In this document: piece after piece, positions 8,638 to 16,780 of the stretch
Position numbering within the stretch: the stretch's first letter is position 1
Layout: every line of letters begins with the position of its first letter
DNA from: Planosporangium spinosum
Lineage (GTDB): Bacteria; Actinomycetota; Actinomycetes; Mycobacteriales; Micromonosporaceae
Length of the DNA: 64,000 bases
Assembly (NCBI RefSeq): GCF_049999945.1
Contig: NZ_JBLYUB010000013.1
Span: 62,001-126,000 of the forward strand
Reading direction: 5' to 3'
Program-made: the position numbers and the translations under genes
Notes under the pieces: model-generated
What the model was told of the DNA's origin: nothing
The model's database searches: none
The model's input: only the letters and a program-made list of their open reading frames with translations

Positions 8638-9060
8638 AGGTGCGGCAGCTCCTGCGGCGACGCGGGTAGCACCGCGCTGCAGGCAAGCGCGCCACTGACA
8701 GCCGCCGCATGAGCGGCCGAAGACCTTCCTCGTAGGTGGGGGGACTTATCGGTGGGCGGCGCTTCACCGGATCGGGTGAACACCGGCTCGGGCCGACGGC
8801 GTCCGCACGTTGCTGTCGATGGGCCGAGCGGCGGCGCTCATGGCGGTGCGCTGCGGGAATGCCGGTGGCGCCAGCGACGGGTTGGAGGTGTCCGCGCCAG
8901 AAAGTCAGCGGCGGCACCCGGGGTAAGTGCGGCAAGATAGAGCGGCTCTAGGCGGACCACACACACGTCCTGTTGAGCGAGGCAATACACCGGCCGAGCT
9001 GCGATCGGAACAACTCGACCGATCCGACAGAGAGCATCAGTTCGAGAGGTGGAGGGCGTC
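8638..9060. other. divergent intergenic region between nuclease and Gabija-like genes
   Basis: 423 bp between divergent genes, so it should contain promoters for both. No convincing coding frame. A short inverted repeat TTCACC-N6-GGTGAA lies near 8763-8780. GAGGTGGAGG at 9046-9055 is the ribosome site that selects the GTG at 9061 for the downstream nuclease. Confidence 0.4.
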
Positions 9061-10776
9061 GTGCGCGCACTCAGGGTTCGCTTGCAGCGATTCCGTGGCT
9101 TCGCTGACCTGGAGCTGTTCCCGGCCGAGCACGCCGTGGTGGTCGGTGAACCGAGGGCCGGTCGCACCGACCTGATCACTGCGTTGCGTCGGGTGCTCGA
9201 CCCGCGTAGCACCAACGCCCGCCCCAACCTGCTCGACGTGCACCGACCGGTCCCGATGCTGGACGCGGAGGATGAGCTGACCGAGGTCGAGGTCACGTTG
9301 GTCGAGCTCGACGAGGCGGTTGCGCAGGAGCTCGACGACCGGCTGGAGCTGGTCGATCCGGATACCGGTCTGCCTGCGGAGGAGACCCGTGCCGCCGAGG
9401 CGGTCATGGGGCTACGGTTGTGCTACCGGCTGCGCGTTGACCAGGCCAGCGAGACCGCCGAGCACTGGGTGGAGTACCCGAAGACCGGCCTGCGGGCACC
9501 TCGCCCCGAGCGGGACCTCGTTGCGGCGATCGTGCTGGACCGGCGTGCTCCGCTGCAACTGCGCCCGGAGGGGACGTTCCGGCGCTTGGCCTTCGACGCC
9601 GACGAGCCGGACCTACTCGCGGCGCTGGCGGCGTTGAACACGGATCTGGCCGACGCGACCGACCGGCTGACCGGCAGCACCAGCATCCGCAAGACGATCG
9701 AGGAGGTCCTCGGTGCCGGCGCGGCACAGCTGCTGCAGATGACCGGCACCGGCCCGGCCGACGACATCGGCTTCGCCGCCGATGACGGCTCCGTCTCGGC
9801 GATTCTGCGGGCTCTACAACCCACGCTGGCCCTCGATGCCGCCGGCCCACTGCCGCTCACGGCGCACGGTTCCACCACAACTGGGGTGCTGGCCACTGCC
9901 GAGGCGGTGGTATCCGCGTCGGCACCTGGCGCGATTGTGCTCGCTGACGACTTCGGCGATGACCTTGACGCGGCTTCTGCGGAGTATCTGGCCTGCTTGC
10001 TGCGGCGCAAGGCCGGGCAGGTGTGGCTGTCCACCCGCCGCCCGGACGTGGTTCGGGCCTTTACACCTGAGGAGATGATCCGGCTCACCCGCAGCCACGG
10101 TCACCGTCAGGTCCATCAGCTGGCGCCCACCACTGACCGCAAGGAACGCTCGGCCCGCCGCCAACTGCACCTGCTGTTGCTACCGGCGATGACTGCCCGC
10201 ACCGTGGCGCTGCTGGAAGGCGCGCACGACTTGGACGGCTACACCGCCGTCGCCGACCAGCGGCTGCGTCGGTTTGGCGTGGCACCGCCGGCCGCGTCCG
10301 GTGTGCGGATGGTCGCCCCGGCCAACGGCGACGGTGGCAAGGATGAACTGCCCAAGTTGGCCCGCCTCGCCAGTGACCTCGGCTTCCACGTGCGGGTGGT
10401 GCTCGACAACGACAAGCCCGGCGCCGACGCCGCCCTCATCGCCGAACTCACCGGGGTGGTCGAGCAGGTTATCCAGCTGCCCGAACGCACCTCGGTAGAA
10501 CGGGCACTGACCCACGCCGTCGAACCGGCCCGGCTGCGGACATCGCTGCGCCAGCTCGTTGACGACTACGACTTGACCGGCGTCGACGTTGACACGATCG
10601 ATGACAAGGATCTCGAAGGCAAGATCATCAAGCAGTTGAAGCAGAAGGGTGGGCTGCACCAGCCGTTCGTGGAGGCGCTGCCGCCAGGTCAGCTTCCGCA
10701 ACTGGCCAGGAAGGTCCTCAGCACGCTGTGTAAGCCGGTCGGCGAGGTCAACCTGGTGGAGATGAAGCTGCCGTGA
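9061..10776 (+). CDS. gajA: GajA-like OLD family ATPase/TOPRIM endonuclease
   Basis: 571 residues from the GTG at 9061 (strong GGAGG six bases before; the in-frame GTG at 9049 is less likely). N-terminal ABC-type ATPase starting MRALRVRLQRFRGFADLEL, a Walker A-like loop GEPRAGRT (29-36) and Walker B IVLADDFGDDLD (291-302); then a TOPRIM domain with the catalytic glutamate in LLEGAHD (E385) and VVLDNDKPG (D448, D450). Length, order and a coupled UvrD-like gene match Gabija, in which GajA nicks DNA when cellular nucleotides fall. Oddity: the Walker A lysine is arginine (codon CGC), so ATP sensing may differ. Confidence 0.8.
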   Translation: MRALRVRLQRFRGFADLELFPAEHAVVVGEPRAGRTDLITALRRVLDPRSTNARPNLLDVHRPVPMLDAEDELTEVEVTLVELDEAVAQELDDRLELVDPDTGLPAEETRAAEAVMGLRLCYRLRVDQASETAEHWVEYPKTGLRAPRPERDLVAAIVLDRRAPLQLRPEGTFRRLAFDADEPDLLAALAALNTDLADATDRLTGSTSIRKTIEEVLGAGAAQLLQMTGTGPADDIGFAADDGSVSAILRALQPTLALDAAGPLPLTAHGSTTTGVLATAEAVVSASAPGAIVLADDFGDDLDAASAEYLACLLRRKAGQVWLSTRRPDVVRAFTPEEMIRLTRSHGHRQVHQLAPTTDRKERSARRQLHLLLLPAMTARTVALLEGAHDLDGYTAVADQRLRRFGVAPPAASGVRMVAPANGDGGKDELPKLARLASDLGFHVRVVLDNDKPGADAALIAELTGVVEQVIQLPERTSVERALTHAVEPARLRTSLRQLVDDYDLTGVDVDTIDDKDLEGKIIKQLKQKGGLHQPFVEALPPGQLPQLARKVLSTLCKPVGEVNLVEMKLP

Positions 10777-12422
10777 CCTATCAGCCTGACCCGACGCAGC
10801 GGCAGGTAATCGACGCCGACGATCCCGTCCTGCTGGTGTGCGGCGGTGCCGGCACCGGCAAGACCACAACGGCCGCGGCAGCTGTCCGAGCGCACCTGCA
10901 ACGCATCGACGACCACTACGCCGCCACGGCCGTCCCGCGCCGGCGCACCCGTCCGCCGGCGGCTCGGGCGCTGTTCCTGTCGTTCTCCCGTTCGTCGGTG
11001 GCGCAGATCCTCGACCGCACCGCCGAGGTCCTCGGCCCGTACCAGTCGCGAGTGGAGATCACCACCTTCCACGCCTTCGCTTGGCGCCTGCTCATTCGCT
11101 GGGGTGGGGTCGTCGGGCTGGCCGAACCGAGGATGCTCAGCGAGACCGAAGCCAAGCTGTTCCGCGTCCGCGACACGATCCGCTACCGGGACATGCTGCC
11201 CCGCGCGCTGCAGCTGTGCGCTGTGCCGGCCGTCCGCGAACACCTCCAGGCCCGCTGGTCGATCATCGTCTGCGACGAGTTCCAGGACACTGATGACCGG
11301 CAGTTCGGCCTGTTGACCGCCATCCGCGGCAACGCCCGGCTGCTGCTGCTCGGCGACCCCAACCAGTGCATCTACAGCGATCTGCCCGACGCCGTCGGCG
11401 TGGGGCCGGAACGGCTCGACACCACCCTCGACCTGCCCGGTGCGCGGCGCATCGACCTACCCGACGTGTCCCACCGCGACCCCAGCAACATCCTGCCGGC
11501 CGCGGCAGCCGCGATCCGCCGCCGCGAGTTCGACCATGACGCCGTCACCGCCGCCTTGGACACCGGACGACTGCACATCCGCGCGGGCCTGCCGACCGAC
11601 CGCGAGGCGGAGGTCGTCGCTGACGTCGTGCAGCAGCTGCGGGCCGAAGGTCACACCGTCGGGGTGTTCAGCCATCACATCGACGCCACCACCGGCCTGT
11701 CCGACCAGCTCACCGGACTCGACATCGCTCACGAGACCATCGGCCTGCCAGAATGCCTCGGCTCCGCCCTTGACGCGCAGCACGCTATGGTCCAGTTCGC
11801 AGGCGGTGTCGCCTCCTGGCGGCGGGTGCTGCAGCGTCTCGCAGTCTTCGTGACCAGCTCGGTGCGTGGCAAACAGGTCCCGGACCTGGCTCGGATGCTC
11901 CTCGGCCAGCTCCCCGTGCCCACGACCCTTGAGCGGCGTCTGAACGACCTCCGCCAACACTTGCACGGTGCTGAGCCGTCCGCCGCTGTGGCCCTCGCCG
12001 CCGAGGCGCACGACACTCTTGGGCTGTCCCGCGGCGGCCGTCACTGGCAACGCGCCGCTCAGCTGCTGCAGCCGCAAGTCGTACGTCACCTACGTTGGCA
12101 CAGCGACCCGGCCGAGGCGTTGGAAGCCCTCGACGCCGCCATCGCCGCGTACCGCACCGACCTGTTCACCTATGCCACCGGTGAGCCGGCCGCACCGGTG
12201 CAGCTCATGGGCCTGTACCAGACCAAGGGACGGGAAGCCGACGCCACCGTCGTCGTCCTGCGCAGCAACGACTTCTACGGACCGGAACGCCACGAGCCCT
12301 TCGAAACCGGCTCCCGCCTGCTGTACGTGGTGCTGACCCGCGCCCGCCACAAGACCATCGTGCTGCTCTTCGGCGACGACCCAAAGCCGCTCGTGGCCCC
12401 ACTGGTCAAGTTGGCCCGCTGA
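10773..12422 (+). CDS. gajB: GajB-like UvrD/Rep family helicase
   Basis: 549-residue superfamily 1A helicase with all core motifs: Walker A GGAGTGKT (24-31), FLSFSRSSVAQI (Ia), VCDEFQDTDDRQF (168-173), GDPNQCIYSDL (194-204), SHRDPSNIL (IV), YQTKGREADATVVV (V) and RLLYVVLTRARH (VI). The GTG start overlaps the gajA stop by four bases (GTGA), so the two are made together. In Gabija, GajB binds the GajA tetramer and is thought to sense DNA ends and hydrolyse nucleotides. At 549 residues it is slightly longer than typical GajB (about 500). A stand-alone repair helicase is less likely given the coupling. Confidence 0.8.
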   Translation: MTYQPDPTQRQVIDADDPVLLVCGGAGTGKTTTAAAAVRAHLQRIDDHYAATAVPRRRTRPPAARALFLSFSRSSVAQILDRTAEVLGPYQSRVEITTFHAFAWRLLIRWGGVVGLAEPRMLSETEAKLFRVRDTIRYRDMLPRALQLCAVPAVREHLQARWSIIVCDEFQDTDDRQFGLLTAIRGNARLLLLGDPNQCIYSDLPDAVGVGPERLDTTLDLPGARRIDLPDVSHRDPSNILPAAAAAIRRREFDHDAVTAALDTGRLHIRAGLPTDREAEVVADVVQQLRAEGHTVGVFSHHIDATTGLSDQLTGLDIAHETIGLPECLGSALDAQHAMVQFAGGVASWRRVLQRLAVFVTSSVRGKQVPDLARMLLGQLPVPTTLERRLNDLRQHLHGAEPSAAVALAAEAHDTLGLSRGGRHWQRAAQLLQPQVVRHLRWHSDPAEALEALDAAIAAYRTDLFTYATGEPAAPVQLMGLYQTKGREADATVVVLRSNDFYGPERHEPFETGSRLLYVVLTRARHKTIVLLFGDDPKPLVAPLVKLAR

Positions 12423-12643
12423 GCCGCGTCCACGCCCACCGATCGAGCGAAACCGGTCCGGCTGGATTGCCCGACCAGACCGGCTCGACCAGTGGGCTGG
12501 CGTCACTCATTCGGGATCCCTCGTTCGTATCGAAGATGACCGCCGTTCGCTTCTGCCCGGTCAACGATGCCGCGACACGTCGGCAAAACCGATCGCATCA
12601 ACTGCTGCGAGCGCCGGACGTCTGCTCGGGACTGTCCGATCAA
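12423..12643. other. gap between gajB and ISL3 remnant
   Basis: 221 bp with no recognisable gene or strong hairpin. It probably holds the gajB 3' end region and the flank of the ISL3 insertion. Confidence 0.4.
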
Positions 12644-13455
12644 GGGCTCTGGCACACATTCGGTGGTCACGATGAGCGACGGTCGTTCGCGTAGGGTAAT
12701 CCAGATAGGCGTCTAGTTCGGACAGTTTTTCCGCAGTTGGCGAAGCTCTTCGTTGAGCAGGTGGTCGATGACGGTGGCCGGCTGGTGATCCGGGCACGGA
12801 CAGCTGCAGCGCCAGTGCCGTGCCCCGATTGCGGCGAGCCGGCGGCCCGGGTTCACGGCTACCACCTGCGGCGGCTGGCGGATCTACCGATTGCCGGCCG
12901 GGGGCTGCAGCTGGTAGTGCGGGTGCGGCGGCTGCGTTGCCAGACCCGTGGCTGTCGGCGGTGGACGTTCCGAGAGCAGCTGCCCGGCCTGGCCGTCCGG
13001 TACGCGCGGCGGACCGGCAGTCTCGCGGCTCTGGTGGCTGACGTGGCCGTCGCCGGTCGCGCGGGCGCGGCGCTGCTTGGCCCGCCCCGCACCGCGACCA
13101 CCTCGACGAACTGCTCGCCACCTGCCCTACCTGGCGGTACTGGCCGCGCGGATCCGCGACTTCGCCCGACTGCTGACCAAGCGTGGCGGACAGGATCTCG
13201 ACGACTGGCTGGCCGCCGTTGACGCCGACGACCTGCCCGCCCTCCACAGCTTCACCCGCGGCCTGCGCAAGGATCTACCCGCCGTGACCGCCGGCCTGAC
13301 CCTGCCCTACAGCAACGGGCCGATCGAGGGCGCGAACACGAAGGTCAAGCTGCTGAAACGGCAGATGTACGGCCGCGCGGGCTTCGCGTTCCTATGCCAG
13401 CGCATTCTGCTTGCGTAGGAAACGCTGTGTGACCACCGAATGTGTGCCAGAGCCC
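12644..13455 (+). mobile_element. internally deleted ISL3-family element
   Basis: 812 bp bounded by perfect 27-bp inverted repeats at 12644-12670 and 13429-13455 (outer bases GGGCTCTGGCACACATTC). Full ISL3 elements are about 1.3-1.6 kb, so nearly half is missing while both ends are intact. No matching 8-bp target duplication is seen. If a full relative is elsewhere in the genome, this copy could be moved in trans. Confidence 0.8.
12737..13418 (+). pseudogene. ISL3 family transposase, central part deleted
   Basis: The N-terminal part (12737 to about 13090) encodes the ISL3 zinc-ribbon, CPDCGEPAARVHGYH...LRCQTRGC, and a helix-turn-helix region. After about 13090 the frame changes, and the C-terminal end of the catalytic domain follows (about 13115-13418) with SNGPIEGANTKVKLLKRQMY, which carries the last catalytic glutamate. 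The middle, with the other two catalytic aspartates, is missing, so the enzyme is dead. Family length is about 400-500 residues; only some 220 remain in two frames. Confidence 0.8.
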
Positions 13456-13470
13456 GAAACCGGCTCTCAC

Positions 13471-13501
13471 GCCCGGTACCTGCTTCTAGCGGGTGCCGGG
13501 C
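13471..13501 (+). terminator. hairpin with T-rich tail before xis
   Basis: Arms GCCCGGTACC (13471-13480) and GGTGCCGGGC (13492-13501) pair with one G-T, and TTGCTTGTTT follows. It looks like a rho-independent terminator and lies about 60 bp upstream of the excisionase start, where it would shield the recombination genes from read-through. Confidence 0.5.
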
Positions 13502-13561
13502 TTGCTTGTTTCAACCCCATTTTCCGGCTGCATCGGCCGAGCTTTCGCCAAGGAGTCCCTT

Positions 13562-13981
13562 GTGTCTATCGCCCAGTCCAACCCTTACCGTGGCCTACCC
13601 CGTCCCGCAGCCCCGCGGCAGCACGTTAACGCCCCTACCTCGAGCGCGTCGCTGCCTTTTGGGGAGGGCGGCCAGCTGCTGTTCACGCCGGCAGAGGCCG
13701 CCGCGCAGCTGCGCATCCGCGAGTCGTGGCTGCGGCGGAAGGCCGCTGCCCGCCAGGTCCCGTGCACGTTCCTCGGCAAGCACCTGCGGTTCTCCGGCGC
13801 CGACCTGACCGCGATCGTCGCCCAGCACGGCCAGGCCCCGACCGGCCGCCGACCGCGACGTCGCGGATCCCGGCCCACCGTCCGGGATCGCGACTTGCCC
13901 ACCGGGCCGATGCCAAGCGTGGATCCACCCGACCGCGATGACCACAACCGCGACGAGGGGAGCAGCGCATGGCATGGGTAG
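13562..13981 (+). CDS. excisionase-like helix-turn-helix protein
   Basis: 139 residues from the GTG at 13562 (AAGGAG at 13549-13554 decides the start). The core LLFTPAEAAAQLRIRESWLRRKAAARQVPCTFLGKHLRFSGADL is the MerR/excisionase-type winged helix found in actinobacterial Xis and RdfS proteins; the C-terminal 50 residues are basic and disordered. It overlaps the integrase start by 13 bases, the usual xis-int arrangement, and probably directs excision of the island from the tRNA gene. Confidence 0.78.
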   Translation: MSIAQSNPYRGLPRPAAPRQHVNAPTSSASLPFGEGGQLLFTPAEAAAQLRIRESWLRRKAAARQVPCTFLGKHLRFSGADLTAIVAQHGQAPTGRRPRRRGSRPTVRDRDLPTGPMPSVDPPDRDDHNRDEGSSAWHG

Positions 13982-15120
13982 AGCGGCGCAGCAGCGCGTT
14001 TCGGGTCCGGCTGCGGCTGCCGGACGGCACCGTGATCACCGACTCGGTGTACGAGAAGAAAATCGAGGCGCAGCTACGCGCTCAGGAGATCGACATCGAA
14101 CTGGCCCGCGAGACGTTCGTCGACCCGCGCGACGGCCGGATCAGCCTGGCCGAGTGGGTCGAGCTGTGGGCGGCCAGCCACCAGGCCGGACCAGCCACGT
14201 GGTCGGCCTATCGCAGTCACCTGCGGCTGCACATCCTGCCCAGACTCGGCCGGCTGCAGCTGGTGGCGATCCGCCGCCACCACGTCAAGACGCTCGTGCT
14301 CGAGCTGCGCAAGAGGCTGGCGCCACGCTCGACCGCCGACGTGGTCACCGTGCTATCCATGGTGCTGCAGGAAGCGGTCGAGGACCGCCGGATCCCGTTC
14401 AACCCTTGCCGCGGGGTACGGGTGACCACCACTGGCCGCCCCGAGCGCCCGCACGCCAGCACCGAGCAGGTCGCCGCGATCGCGGCCCGGATGCGCCGAC
14501 CGATCGACGCACTCATGGTCGTTACGGCTGCCTACACCGGCATGCGCTGGGGCGAACTCGCCGGGCTGGACCGCGCCAATGTCGACCTCGATACCGGCGT
14601 CATCTCCGTGCACCCCGAGGTGGGTGCGCTGCACGAGGTCGGCAGCAGCCTGTTCCTCGGCCCGCCCAAGACCGCCGACTCGGTCCGCGACATCGACCTG
14701 CCGCCATTTCTGGTCGACCGGCTCCGCGCCAGCCTGACCAGCCACGACCATCCGATGGTGTTCCCCGGCGCCCGGGGCGGCTTCCAACGCCGTTCCAACT
14801 TCAACCGCCGTGCCTGGACCCCGGCGGTGGCCGGCGACCCCGTCGCCGGCGCCCCGCCGATCCTGGCCGGCATGCACTTCCATGACCTTCGGCACACCCA
14901 CAAGACCTGGCTGATCGAGGACGGCATTCCCGAGATCGTCCAGGCCCGCCGGCTGGGCCACCGCCTCGGCGGGGTCCGCGGCATCTACAGCCATGTGACT
15001 CCGCTCATGCGCCAGCATCTGGTCGAGGCGCTGCAGCGCCGGTGGGAATCCCTCCAGCCAGCCGCGTCGGCCGCCGACGAAGGCATGGCTGCCACAGCGG
15101 GGGAGCGGTCGGCGGACTGA
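13969..15120 (+). CDS. int: site-specific tyrosine recombinase (integrase)
   Basis: 383 residues. The N-terminal arm-binding and SAM-like core-binding domains occupy about 1-155. The catalytic domain has R193 (GMRWGEL), K234 (PPKT), H305 and R308 (HDLRHTH), H331 (LGHRLGG) and the nucleophile Y340 (GIYSHV), so all active-site residues are present. It lies 172 bp from the 3' end of tRNA-Val, the expected attachment site. It catalyses integration and, with the adjacent excisionase, excision of the island. The ATG overlaps the xis gene; GAGGGGAGC upstream is a good ribosome site. Confidence 0.93.
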   Translation: MAWVERRSSAFRVRLRLPDGTVITDSVYEKKIEAQLRAQEIDIELARETFVDPRDGRISLAEWVELWAASHQAGPATWSAYRSHLRLHILPRLGRLQLVAIRRHHVKTLVLELRKRLAPRSTADVVTVLSMVLQEAVEDRRIPFNPCRGVRVTTTGRPERPHASTEQVAAIAARMRRPIDALMVVTAAYTGMRWGELAGLDRANVDLDTGVISVHPEVGALHEVGSSLFLGPPKTADSVRDIDLPPFLVDRLRASLTSHDHPMVFPGARGGFQRRSNFNRRAWTPAVAGDPVAGAPPILAGMHFHDLRHTHKTWLIEDGIPEIVQARRLGHRLGGVRGIYSHVTPLMRQHLVEALQRRWESLQPAASAADEGMAATAGERSAD

Positions 15121-15241
15121 CGGCCACGGCTCGCAAGACTCGGGCGGGGATTGATCGCCGGGGTCCGCCCGCACGCTCCACACACGAGCGCAGGATGATC
15201 ATGTGCTCCCCGTTTGCTCCCAACGTAATGAGCACTACGGG

Positions 15242-15277
15242 AAACGCCCGTTACCGTGGCTTCGGTAACGGGCGTTT
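15242..15277. terminator. perfect 15-bp hairpin between int and tRNA-Val
   Basis: Arms AAACGCCCGTTACCG (15242-15256) and CGGTAACGGGCGTTT (15263-15277) are exact reverse complements with a 6-base loop; A and T runs at the ends make it work on both strands. It would end int (plus) and tRNA-Val (minus) transcripts. Confidence 0.75.
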
Positions 15278-15292
15278 GACCTGCGTAAACGC

Positions 15293-15367
15293 TGGTGGGC
15301 GATACTGGGATCGAACCAGTGACCTCTTCGGTGTGAACGAAGCGCTCTCCCGCTGAGCTAATCGCCC
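15293..15367 (-). tRNA. tRNA-Val (anticodon CAC), island attachment site
   Basis: Reading the minus strand, the 75 bases fold as a tRNA: acceptor GGGCGAT pairing ATCGCCC, D arm GCTC/GAGC, anticodon stem CTTCG/CGAAG with loop TTCACAC (anticodon CAC, valine codon GUG), T arm ACTGG-TTCGATC-CCAGT, discriminator A, and CCA encoded. Its 3' end faces the integrase, so the element recombines into this end and restores the gene. The second copy of the 3' end (other attachment site) is not in the window. Confidence 0.95.
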
Positions 15368-15461
15368 GGGCGAGGTAGAACTGTACCTGATCCCTCCGGT
15401 GGTCCGCATTCCCGGGGTCCGCGTGTCGGGCCGCCGGGCTGGAACGGCTGGCCAGGCGCGG

Positions 15462-15929
15462 TCAGCCCGCCGGGTCGAGGCTCCTACCGGCGGCCAGCCC
15501 GACCATGAGCTTGATCGGGTCGACGTCGAGGCCGTGCTTGATCGACAGCCACAGGGTTGCGCCGACGACCGCGGCCAGGGCCAGCAGCAGGAGTCCCCGT
15601 ACCAGCCAGGACTGGTCGCGCTGCCAGGTATTCCAGCGGCGCAGCTGGTCGTTGGTGAACCGCAGCAACTGCTGGGCCCACACGAACTCGACGGCCCAGA
15701 TGGCGATGCCGGCGAGCACGATCAGCCAGCCGGGGCCGGGGAGTGGGACGAGGGCCAGGCCAAGCGTCACGAGGACGAGCCCGAGCGTGCCGATCATGGT
15801 CCGGAACAGCATCCGCCCGCCCGGCAGGGCATGGAACCGGGTGCGGATCAGGCTGACCTTTGAGCCGATTGTCCCCTTGGTGGGAGGTTTACCTGAGGAG
15901 GGCCGTTCGTCGGGAAAGCCCTCCGTCAT
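15462..15929 (-). CDS. TIGR02611/PGPGW family membrane protein
   Basis: 155 residues. Two long hydrophobic segments (about 42-88, containing the signature PLPGPGW, and 106-131) suggest three or four membrane helices. The signature places it in the small actinobacterial TIGR02611 family (putative transmembrane protein PGPGW), whose function is unknown. The N-terminal 40 residues are charged and probably cytoplasmic. It is a single gene at the chromosome side of the tRNA. The ATG at 15929 is the first in-frame ATG; other starts nearer the first helix are possible. Confidence 0.8.
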   Translation of the reverse strand: MTEGFPDERPSSGKPPTKGTIGSKVSLIRTRFHALPGGRMLFRTMIGTLGLVLVTLGLALVPLPGPGWLIVLAGIAIWAVEFVWAQQLLRFTNDQLRRWNTWQRDQSWLVRGLLLLALAAVVGATLWLSIKHGLDVDPIKLMVGLAAGRSLDPAG

Positions 15930-16030
15930 TCCCGTGCTCCCTGTCCGAAAGTACCCGTCACCGCCGGCCTCCGCCGTCCGTTACCAGAGCGAGTCGACGT
16001 CTGAACAAGCCCGGCGCCGAGCGGATCTGA

Positions 16031-16086
16031 TTAACACCTGAACCGAACAAGACATCGTACTTCATTCCGTGAATTTCAGGGGTTAA
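16031..16086. promoter_or_regulatory. inverted repeat upstream of ssgB
   Basis: TTAACACCTGAA (16031-16042) and TTCAGGGGTTAA (16075-16086) match in 11 of 12 positions, 32 bases apart, in an AT-richer stretch 120-180 bp before ssgB. Could be a regulator-bound site; no known consensus is claimed. Confidence 0.3.
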
Positions 16087-16208
16087 ACGGCTTCGCCACA
16101 TCCCACTACTGGGTGAGATCAGCGTATGACGCGAAGTAACTACAGCGAGCGGCCGACAGGGGAAGTGCGGGGCGGGAACGCTCCGCAACGGTGCCGGGGG
16201 GAGTAGGA

Positions 16209-16640
16209 ATGAGTGCCATTCGACCGACCAGTGTCGAGGTGGAGACGTCTTTGAGGTTGGTCGCGCCGGATGCGACCGCGCTGTCCGTTCGGGCCAGCCT
16301 GCGCTACGACCCGGAGGACCCGTACGCGGTTCACGTGCTCTTCCACGCCGAGCCCGCGGGTGGCGACCCGGTCGGCTGGTCGTTCGCGCGTGAGCTGCTG
16401 GTGACCGGGCTCGATGAGCCGGCCGGCATCGGCGACGTGCGGGTCTGGCCGTGGGCCAGCACCCGGGGCGACTTCGTCGCGCTGGCGCTGTCCTCGCCCG
16501 ACGGTAACGCCCTGTTCGAGGTGCCGCGCAGCGTCCTCGTCCGGTTCCTGCGCCGCACCTACGTCGCCGTCCCGCGTGGCCGCGAGAGCGAGCACCTCGA
16601 CGTGGATGCGGCCGTCACCCGGCTGCTGGCCGAGCGCTGA
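16209..16640 (+). CDS. ssgB: SsgB-like sporulation and cell division protein
   Basis: 143 residues. Conserved SALP family blocks are visible: LRYDPEDPYAVHVLFH, WSFARELLVTGLDEPAGIGDVRVWP, and FLRRTYVAVPRG. In Streptomyces, SsgB marks future septum sites and recruits FtsZ in sporulating aerial hyphae; SsgB is the member kept in all morphologically complex actinobacteria, and Micromonosporaceae normally have it. The ATG at 16209 follows GGGGGGAG; an upstream in-frame GTG (16191) overlaps that ribosome site and is rejected. Monocistronic, with a long upstream region. Confidence 0.88.
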   Translation: MSAIRPTSVEVETSLRLVAPDATALSVRASLRYDPEDPYAVHVLFHAEPAGGDPVGWSFARELLVTGLDEPAGIGDVRVWPWASTRGDFVALALSSPDGNALFEVPRSVLVRFLRRTYVAVPRGRESEHLDVDAAVTRLLAER

Positions 16641-16724
16641 CCCCGACGCGACACGATCCGACGCGTCGAGAACGCGTCAGGGTCCGACACGGCAAGATCC
16701 AACGCGATCAGAGCCGATACCGCT

Positions 16725-16761
16725 GATCCGCCCGCGATACGGTACGTGTCGCGGGCGGATC
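16725..16761. terminator. perfect 13-bp palindrome after ssgB
   Basis: Arms GATCCGCCCGCGA (16725-16737) and TCGCGGGCGGATC (16749-16761), 11-base loop, no T tract. Lies between ssgB and the SDR start (20 bp before it), so it may end ssgB transcripts or act as an operator for the SDR gene. Confidence 0.45.
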
Positions 16762-16780
16762 GACGGGTAACCCATCGGGT

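Noticed and set aside
1..13000. A second tRNA-Val 3' end that would mark the left boundary of the island
   Set aside because: I looked for the T-arm and acceptor sequence and did not see it; the left boundary must lie outside the window.
12630..13465. An 8-bp target duplication around the ISL3 remnant
   Set aside because: The flanks CCGATCAA and GAAACCGG differ, so none is claimed.
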